Shown in pieces: positions 58,509-64,000 of a stretch of DNA of 64,000 nt. Origin of the DNA: Amycolatopsis sacchari (lineage in GTDB: Bacteria > Actinomycetota > Actinomycetes > Mycobacteriales > Pseudonocardiaceae); NCBI RefSeq assembly GCF_900114035.1, contig NZ_FORP01000015.1, positions 1 through 64,000 of the forward strand, read 5' to 3'. A program made the translations under genes and the position numbers. Below the pieces are notes generated by a model. It was not told where the DNA came from. It made no database searches and saw only the letters and a program-made list of their open reading frames with translations. Within the stretch, counting starts at the first letter, position 1. Each line of letters opens with the position of its first letter.

Positions 58509-59468
58509 TCACCGACCGGCCGTGCCACGCCATTCGCCGGGCGTGCGGCCGGTCTCCTGCCGGAAGACGCGGTAGAACTGGCGCTCGCCCGCGAACCCGC
58601 ACGCGTGCGCGACCGATTCCAGCGGGCGCCGGGGATCGGCGCGCAGCAACGACTTCGCGTGTTCCACGCGGATGCGGCGCAGCAGCGCCAGCACACCGCC
58701 CGGGGTGTCCTCGAACAGCCGGTACAGCGTGCGGCGGGAGATGGCGAAGGCGCGCGCGACGTCGTCCACGGACAGTTCGGGATCGGTGTGAGCGGTGCGC
58801 AGGAACGACGACACGCGCTGCCGGTCCAGCACGTTCCCGCGTGGGGCCCGGCCCGCGGACAACGCGAGCGCGGACGCCATCAGCCCGCGGCCCTGCCCGG
58901 CGAGCGCCGCCGCGCCCAGCGGGTCGGCCTGCTGGAGCCGGGCCAGTCCCGCGAAGAACTGGGCGACGACCCCGGCCGGGCTGGTGCCGCCGAGCTTCAC
59001 GGCGGTGACCCCGCGGGCGTCCCGCAGGCCGGTCTCGGCGAGCATCCCGGTGAGCGGCACCTGGACCACGACCTGCTCGAAGGCGTCGTCGAAGTGCAGC
59101 GTGTACGGGCGGGTGCTGTCGTAGAGCGCCATTTCGCCGGGGTTCAGCTCGGCGACGCGCCCGTCCTGCTCGACCCGGCCCCGCCCGGCGAGCTGGATGC
59201 TCGCGAGCAGGTACTCCTCCCCCGCACGAGCGATCAGCTGCCGCGTGCGCCGGACGCGCTGGCCGCCCGCGTGCACGGTGGTCATCTCGAACGAGCCGAG
59301 GTCGGCGTGCACGAGCCGGCCCGCGAACCGGCCCGGCCGCGTGGGCGCGGCGGACAGCTGCACGAAGGTGTCGCAGATCAGGTCCCGCCAGTACTCGAAC
59401 GCCCGCGAGTCGGCGACCGCCGACGTCGTCCACACGTCGGCGGCGCCGGCGGGCTGCGCGCCGCTCAT
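58509..59468 (-). CDS. AraC-family regulator (NitR-like)
   Basis: 319 aa. An N-terminal AraC-binding-like domain (EYWRDLICDTFVQL, then VEQDGRVAELNPGEMALYDSTRPYTLHF) and two C-terminal helix-turn-helix units (LSVDDVARAFAISRRTLYRLF; PLESVAHACGFAGERQFYRVFRQETGRTPGEWR). It is the probable activator of the nitrilase gene 82 nt downstream. ATG 59468 was chosen; longer frames upstream have no ribosome site. Confidence 0.9.
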   Translation of the reverse strand: MSGAQPAGAADVWTTSAVADSRAFEYWRDLICDTFVQLSAAPTRPGRFAGRLVHADLGSFEMTTVHAGGQRVRRTRQLIARAGEEYLLASIQLAGRGRVEQDGRVAELNPGEMALYDSTRPYTLHFDDAFEQVVVQVPLTGMLAETGLRDARGVTAVKLGGTSPAGVVAQFFAGLARLQQADPLGAAALAGQGRGLMASALALSAGRAPRGNVLDRQRVSSFLRTAHTDPELSVDDVARAFAISRRTLYRLFEDTPGGVLALLRRIRVEHAKSLLRADPRRPLESVAHACGFAGERQFYRVFRQETGRTPGEWRGTAGR

Positions 59469-59523
59469 CGCTCGATGATGCGCCACGGGACGGGCGGTCA
59501 CAAGGGGATGGCACAGTGGCGGC

Positions 59524-60383
59524 ATGCGTTGCGAAGAGATCTCCCTGCCCGGTTCCGGCCCCTACGGCGTCACGACCGGACCGGACGGCGCGCTGTGGGT
59601 GACGCTGGTCCACAGTGGTCGGATCGCGAGGGTCGACGGCGGGGAGGTCGACGTGTTCGACGTGGGCGACGGGCCTTCGGTGATCACGGCCGGTCCGGAC
59701 GGTGCGTTGTGGTGCACGCTGCTGCGGGAGCACGCGCTGGGGCGCGTCACGACCGGCGGCGAGGTGCGGAAGGTCGCGCTGGCGCCGGGGTGCGGACCGT
59801 ACGGGATCACCGCCGGTCCCGACGGGGCGTTGTGGTGCACCGAGATGAACACCGGCCGAGTGGCGCGGGTGACGGTGGACGGTGCGGTCACGGAGTTCCC
59901 GCTCGGCGTCGAGGACAGCTACCCCTCGGCGATCGCGGCGGGCGCCGACGGGGCCCTGTGGCTGACGCTGAACCAGGCGGGCGCGCTCGCGCGGGTCACC
60001 GTCGACGGGCAGGTGGAGTGTGTTTTCCGCTGCCCACGGCACAGGCCGCGCCGGTCGGCATCGCGTGCGGGCCGGACGGCGAGGTGTGGTGCACGGAGAT
60101 CGCGGCGGGATAGCTCGCGCGGCGTCGCGCGGACGGGCGGATCGAGGAGTTCCCGCTGCCCGACCGCGCCGCGCGGCCGCACGCCGTCGCCGCCGATGGG
60201 CGCGGCGGGTGCTGGTTCACGGAGTGGGGCGCGAACCGCGTGGGCCACCTCGACGCCGACGGCGCGTTCGAGCACCTGACCCTGCCGACGCCCGAGTCGG
60301 AGCCGCACGGACTGACGGTCCGCCAGGACGGGACGGTCGCGGTGGCACTGGAGGCGGGGAAGGTCGCGTTCGTCTCCGCCTGA
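59524..60383 (+). pseudogene. Virginiamycin B lyase (vgb)-like, frameshifted
   Basis: Beta-propeller of repeated GPYGITxGPDGALWCT-like blades, as in Vgb, which linearises streptogramin B antibiotics. The frame is intact to about 60018 (VTVDGQVEC). There an extra GT in GAGTGTGTTTTCCG shifts it; the correct frame continues FPLPTAQAAPVGIACGPDGEVWCTEIAAG, then meets an in-frame TAG at 60111-60113 (probably CAG originally), and continues to TGA 60381-60383. Two independent lesions argue for real decay rather than one sequencing error. Confidence 0.85.
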
Positions 60384-60388
60384 GCCAC

Positions 60389-60408
60389 AAGTCTACAGGT
60401 GTAGACTT
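60389..60408. promoter_or_regulatory. Perfect 20-bp operator before the SDR gene
   Basis: AAGTCTACA-GG-TGTAGACTT has perfect 9-bp arms and ends 6 nt before the ATG at 60415. A TetR gene converges with this SDR gene from the other side and is the probable reader. The half-site GTCTAC/GTAGAC also occurs in the operator at 5281-5302. Confidence 0.8.
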
Positions 60409-60414
60409 AGCCTC

Positions 60415-61215
60415 ATGAACCTCGATCTGCAGGGAAAACGCGCCCTTGTCACCGGTTCGAGCGCCGGGCTCGGGGCAGCCACCGCGAAGCTGCTGGCCGC
60501 CGAGGGCGCCGCGGTCGTCGTCCACGGGCGGCACGAAGACCGCGTGCGGGCCGTCGCGGAGGCGATCCGCGCGAACGGCGGGACCGCCGACACGGTCGTG
60601 GGCGACCTCGCCGGCGACGAAGGTGCCGCCGCCGTCGCGCGGGCAGCGGCCGCACACGGCCCCATCGACATCCTCGTCAACAACGCGGGTTTCTACCGGC
60701 ACGTGTCGTGGGCGGACGCCACGCCGGCCGAGTGGAGCGACACCTACAACGTCAACGTCGTCTCGGGCGTCCGGATGATCCGGCACCTCGTCCCCGGCAT
60801 GCGCGAACGCGGCTGGGGCCGGGTGATCACGATCGGCGGCGGCCTCGCGATCCAGCCGATGAACGCCCATCCCCAGTACAACGCCACGCTGGCCGCCCGG
60901 CACAACCTCGCCGTGTCGCTCGCCCGTGAACTGCGGGGCACCGGCGTCACCTCCAACGTGGTCTCGCCGGGCGCGATCCTCGTCGAGGCGACGCGGGACT
61001 ACGTGCTGGGGCTCGCGCCGGACCGCGGGTGGGGCGCCACCTGGGAGGAGGTCGAGCCGAACGCCGTCGAGGCCTTCCTCCCGAACGACCAGCAGCGGTT
61101 CGGCCGGCCGGAGGAGATCGCGGCGGCCGTGGCGTACCTGTGCAGCGGCTACGCCCAGTACGTCAGCGGGGCGACCATCCGCGTCGACGGCGGCCTGGTC
61201 CGGTCGGCGTTCTAG
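60415..61215 (+). CDS. Short-chain dehydrogenase/reductase, divergent active site
   Basis: 266 aa. Cofactor motif TGSSAGLG (13-20) and NNAG (89-92) are normal, and Tyr155 is present, but the position of the catalytic Lys (159) is Leu (YNATLAARHN) and the Ser position reads Gly (IGGGLA). This matches an SDR subgroup with YNAxLAARHNLAVSLAREL, so it may be a family trait rather than damage. Its stop overlaps the stop of the convergent TetR gene. Confidence 0.88.
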   Translation: MNLDLQGKRALVTGSSAGLGAATAKLLAAEGAAVVVHGRHEDRVRAVAEAIRANGGTADTVVGDLAGDEGAAAVARAAAAHGPIDILVNNAGFYRHVSWADATPAEWSDTYNVNVVSGVRMIRHLVPGMRERGWGRVITIGGGLAIQPMNAHPQYNATLAARHNLAVSLARELRGTGVTSNVVSPGAILVEATRDYVLGLAPDRGWGATWEEVEPNAVEAFLPNDQQRFGRPEEIAAAVAYLCSGYAQYVSGATIRVDGGLVRSAF

Positions 61216-61772
61216 GGCTCCACGAGCGGCTGGAGCATGTCGCTCAGCAGGTCCGCGAGCCGGTCGTTGCCCGCTCCGGCGAGGGCACCGGTGCCGATGA
61301 CCGCGCGCAGGAGCCAGGTGCCCGCCGCCAGCGCGAGCCCGAGCTGGGCGCGCACCTCGGCGTCGGGACCGTCGAGCAGTGCCGCGAAGCGGGCGCCCAC
61401 GTGCGTTTCGATCCCCTCGCGGACGATCTCCGCGGCCTCGGGGTCGGCCGCGGAACGCAGCATCAGCAGGAACGGGTCGAGCCGTTCCGCGCCGGGCGCC
61501 GTGCGCTCGGCGAGCGCGTGCCCGAAGGCGTCCGGCAGGCCGCGGCGCTCGTCCCCGACGATCGTCGGCGGGGCGAACGACCGGTGCACCGCCTCGGCGA
61601 AAAGTCCCTGTTTGGAACCGAAGTAGCGGTTGATCATCATCGCCGTCACGCCCGCCCGCTCGGCGATCTGCCGCACCCCCGCACGGGCGTAGCCGTGCTC
61701 GGTGAACTCGACGACCGCCGCGGCGAGGATCTTTTCGCGCGTCGCGTCGGCGTCACGTCGGTGCACACTCAT
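61212..61772 (-). CDS. TetR-family regulator
   Basis: 186 aa. HTH: ILAAAVVEFTEHGYARAGVRQIAERAGVTAMMINRYFGSKQGLFAEAV. It is convergent with the SDR gene (4-nt overlap of the ends) and probably controls it through the 60389-60408 palindrome. ATG 61772. Confidence 0.9.
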   Translation of the reverse strand: MSVHRRDADATREKILAAAVVEFTEHGYARAGVRQIAERAGVTAMMINRYFGSKQGLFAEAVHRSFAPPTIVGDERRGLPDAFGHALAERTAPGAERLDPFLLMLRSAADPEAAEIVREGIETHVGARFAALLDGPDAEVRAQLGLALAAGTWLLRAVIGTGALAGAGNDRLADLLSDMLQPLVEP

Positions 61773-61912
61773 GGCCCGAGCCTAGGCAAGGCGCCGTTCA
61801 TGGTGACCCCGCAGGTCCACCACGACCTTCAACTGCGCCCTGCCGGTGAGGGCGGCCTCCACCGCGACCAAGTCCCGCGCTGTCCTTCTGTTGTGGTGCG
61901 GCTGGGACGCGG

Positions 61913-61940
61913 TATACAAGTACTGCCATACATGTCCTGT
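61913..61940. promoter_or_regulatory. Tandem direct repeat before the GntR gene
   Basis: ATACAAGTACTGCC (61913-61926) is followed at once by ATACATGTCCTGTC (61927-61940), 11 of 14 positions equal. It lies 32 nt before the GntR ATG, in AT-richer DNA, and may be promoter sequence with an autoregulatory site. Confidence 0.3.
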
Positions 61941-61971
61941 CAAGACCTGTCGTCCCCGGTAAGGTGGGCCA

Positions 61972-62685
61972 ATGGCGAGAGCAGCGGGGAAACCTTCGGC
62001 ACGCGTCGTCGTGCACCGGGAGCTGAGGAACCGGATCATCACGCTGAAGCTGCCCCCCGGTGCGCCCCTGTCGGAGAACGAGCTGGCCGCGGAGCTGTCG
62101 GTGAGCCGGACCCCGGTGCGGGAGGCGTTGCTGCTGCTCGCCGAGGAGGAGCTGGTGCAGGTGTTCCCGCAGCTGGGAACGTTCGTGTCGCGCGTGGACC
62201 TGCAGCGCGTGGCGGACGCCCAGTTCGTCAGGGAGGCCGTCGAGGTGGCGTCGCTGGCGGACGCGGTGGAGCGGCTGGACGACGGCATGCTCGTCACGTT
62301 GCGGCGGTTGCTGGACGAGCAGCGGGCGGTCGACGGCGACGTGGAGCGGTTCTTCCAGCTCGACGAGGAGTTCCACCAGCTGCTGCTGACCGCGGGCGGG
62401 CACGGGAACGCGTGGCGCACGGTCGTTTCCGCCAAGGCGCACCTCGACCGCGCGCGGCGGCTGGGGATGCGCATGGTCAGCCCGGTGTCGGCGCTGATCG
62501 ACCAGCACACGGCGATCGTGGACGCCCTCGCGGCGACCGACTACGAGGCGAGCGTGGCCGCGATGCGGGCCCACCTGCGCCTGGTTTTCCAGGACGTGGA
62601 GCGGATCAGGAGCCGCTCGCCGGAGCTGTTCGCGACGGACGGCAACCAGCGGCCCGTCCGGCGCACGGTCACCGCCTGGGCCTGA
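61972..62685 (+). CDS. GntR/FadR-family regulator
   Basis: 237 aa. Winged helix (LRNRIITLKLPPGAPLSENELAAELSVSRTPVREALLLLAEEELVQVF) and FCD effector domain with the metal-type His/Asp residues (DEEFHQLLLTAGGHGN; later DQHTAIVDAL). It lies 32 nt upstream of the peptidase gene in the same direction, but its own target is not identifiable. Confidence 0.92.
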   Translation: MARAAGKPSARVVVHRELRNRIITLKLPPGAPLSENELAAELSVSRTPVREALLLLAEEELVQVFPQLGTFVSRVDLQRVADAQFVREAVEVASLADAVERLDDGMLVTLRRLLDEQRAVDGDVERFFQLDEEFHQLLLTAGGHGNAWRTVVSAKAHLDRARRLGMRMVSPVSALIDQHTAIVDALAATDYEASVAAMRAHLRLVFQDVERIRSRSPELFATDGNQRPVRRTVTAWA

Positions 62686-62717
62686 AACACTTCGCCCGCC
62701 GGGCCGATCTCCTTCCC

Positions 62718-63722
62718 GTGGAGATCACGCGCGCCCTCGTGCGCTTCCCCGGCATCAGCCCGCGGGCCTACGAACACCCCGTCGACCGCGGCGCGCTCGC
62801 GACCCTGCGGGCGGTGCCGGGGTTCGCGCAGGTGCTCAAGACGGTGGCCGGCGCGTTCAGCGAACGCGGCGAGCGGCTGATGGCGCTCGCGTCGGCGATC
62901 CGCGTCGGGCCGCGGCAGTACCCGGAGCTGGACCGGCTGCGGCACGAGTGCGCGGAGGTGCTGGACCTGGAGCGCGTGCCGAACGTGTTCGTGGCGCGGG
63001 ACCCGGACGTCACCGCGATGGCGATCGGGATGGACGAGCCGTTCATCGTGCTGTCGAGCGCGGCGGTCGACCTGCTCGACCTGGACGGGCTGCGGTTCGT
63101 GCTGGGGCACGAGATGGGGCACGTGCTGTCCGGGCACGCCGTGTACCGGACGATGATGTTGCGGTTGCTGCAGGTGCAGGTGTCGATGGCGTGGCTGCCC
63201 GCGGGGGCGCTGGGGTTGCGGGTGATCGTCGCGGCGCTGCGCGAGTGGTTCCGGAAGGCGGAGCTTTCGTGCGATCGCGCGGGCCTGCTGTGCGGCCAGG
63301 ACCCGGCGGCGGCGTTGCGGGTGCACGTGCTGCTGGCGGGCGGGGTCGATCCGGGGCGCGTGGACGTCCGGTCGTTCCTGGAGCAGGCGGCGGAGTACGA
63401 GTCGGTGGAGGACGTGCGGGACAGCCTGCACAAGCTGCGGTACGTGGAGGGGATGAACCACCCGCTCGCCGTGGTGCGGGCGGCGCAGCTGCAGCGGTGG
63501 GCCGCGGGCGAGGAGTACCGGGCGATCCTGGCGGGCGAGTACCCCCGCCGCGAGGACGACCAGCCGGCCACCGACTGGAGCGAGGACCTGAAGTCGGCGG
63601 CCCGCTCGTACAAGGAAGCACTCGCCACGTCGGCGGACCCGCTCGCGAAGGTGCTGAACGAGGTCGGGGAAGCGGTTTCCGGCGCGGCGGGGAAGGTGTG
63701 GGGCCGGTTCGCGCGTGAGTGA
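62718..63722 (+). CDS. M48-family zinc metallopeptidase
   Basis: 334 aa. Zinc motif HExxH in LGHEMGHVLSGH (about 130-141) and a third ligand, probably Glu in FRKAELSCDRAGLL, as in HtpX/Ste24-like M48 proteins. Two hydrophobic stretches surround the site (VQVSMAWLPAGALGLRVIVAAL), so it may be membrane-associated. The C-terminal tail is acidic and helical. The role is probably protein quality control. GTG 62718 was chosen; it overlaps the next small gene by 8 nt. Confidence 0.88.
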   Translation: MEITRALVRFPGISPRAYEHPVDRGALATLRAVPGFAQVLKTVAGAFSERGERLMALASAIRVGPRQYPELDRLRHECAEVLDLERVPNVFVARDPDVTAMAIGMDEPFIVLSSAAVDLLDLDGLRFVLGHEMGHVLSGHAVYRTMMLRLLQVQVSMAWLPAGALGLRVIVAALREWFRKAELSCDRAGLLCGQDPAAALRVHVLLAGGVDPGRVDVRSFLEQAAEYESVEDVRDSLHKLRYVEGMNHPLAVVRAAQLQRWAAGEEYRAILAGEYPRREDDQPATDWSEDLKSAARSYKEALATSADPLAKVLNEVGEAVSGAAGKVWGRFARE

Positions 63723-63930
63723 GGCGGTGCTGTGGACCGGTGCGGCGGACCGCGTTGTGCGGCGCAAGCTCGTCCTGGTCAGCCTGCTCGGCGTCGCGGT
63801 TTGGTTCCTGTCGCACGGGAATGCCGAGGACCTGGCCGCGAACGACGACCCCAGCGAATGGCTGGCGGACCTGGACGAGCCCGTCCTGCTGCCCGACGCG
63901 TCGATCGGTTTCGGAGGCCACCGTTGGTGA
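63715..63930 (+). CDS. Small membrane protein, function unknown
   Basis: 71 aa, not recognised. One hydrophobic helix (KLVLVSLLGVAVWFLS, about 18-33), then a short acidic tail. The GTG at 63715 overlaps the end of the M48 peptidase gene by 8 nt, which supports a real, co-translated gene, possibly a partner or substrate adaptor of the peptidase. Confidence 0.6.
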   Translation: MSEAVLWTGAADRVVRRKLVLVSLLGVAVWFLSHGNAEDLAANDDPSEWLADLDEPVLLPDASIGFGGHRW

Positions 63931-64000
63931 GGATCGCGTTCCTGGCATTGAAGGCGGGTCGTTGATCTTCTCGACCTCGACCGTGCTCGCGGATCTTCAG

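Overview
High-GC actinomycete chromosome, most likely Pseudonocardiaceae (Amycolatopsis-like). The grounds are very GC-rich codon use, many GTG starts, ATGA/GTGA stop-start overlaps, a recurrent CCACTGTGG word, and a gene set typical of that family (DUF2637 protein, ECF41 sigma factor, CYP105-like P450, many TetR/GntR regulators). No rRNA, tRNA or CRISPR array was seen.

Layout. 1-5.8 kb: tail of an IS5-type transposase, a lone oligopeptide-type binding lipoprotein, a DUF2637 protein, and a TetR/Ohr pair around a clear operator. 6.2-24.9 kb: the centre of interest, two divergent and tightly coupled operons sharing the 13.08-13.33 kb promoter region. The leftward operon reads fatty-acyl-AMP ligase, degenerate methyltransferase, carrier protein, methyltransferase, acyl-ACP desaturase (broken by a 221-bp insertion with 15-bp inverted ends and a 9-bp target duplication), a streptavidin-type biotin-binding protein, biotin synthase BioB, and an SDR. 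The rightward operon reads an NRPS (carrier-Cy-A-PCP-E-like), a second acyl-AMP ligase, a PhyH-type Fe/2OG enzyme with HxG instead of HxD, the complete ECF biotin transporter bioY-bioM-bioN, an FMO, and a GNAT. 25.0-34.4 kb: a second biosynthetic block with MFS exporter, ATP-grasp ligase, class III aminotransferase, SHMT-like PLP enzyme, CaiB CoA-transferase, a BesD-like radical halogenase whose lysine-contact residues appear conserved, a C26 gamma-glutamyl hydrolase and a CPA2 antiporter.

34.6-43.7 kb: branched-chain amino-acid type ABC transporter (five genes) divergent from an IclR regulator, an Fsr-type MFS with a GntR regulator, and a polytopic membrane protein. 44.1-47.7 kb: idi, a cobalamin riboswitch and btuF-btuC without an ATPase gene, then a GC-rich repeat tract. 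47.8-51.6 kb: P450, TetR, ferredoxin, ferredoxin reductase and a decayed CYP105-like P450. 51.6-64 kb: an ECF41 sigma factor with its probable target, aldo/keto reductase with TetR, GH78 rhamnosidase, nitrilase with AraC regulator, a decayed virginiamycin B lyase, an SDR/TetR pair, a GntR regulator, and an M48 peptidase with a small membrane protein.

How they may work together. Avidin (sequesters biotin outside the cell), BioB (makes biotin, and is the known target of thiazolidinone biotin antimetabolites) and BioYMN (imports biotin) are all built into operons for an acyl/cysteine heterocycle pathway. My inference is a biotin-starvation system: a cysteine-derived biotin antimetabolite made together with a biotin-binding protein, with an extra BioB and a biotin importer as self-protection. 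The neighbouring halogenase block may be a separate pathway for a chlorinated lysine-type amino acid. The desaturase insertion suggests part of the system may currently be switched off or altered.
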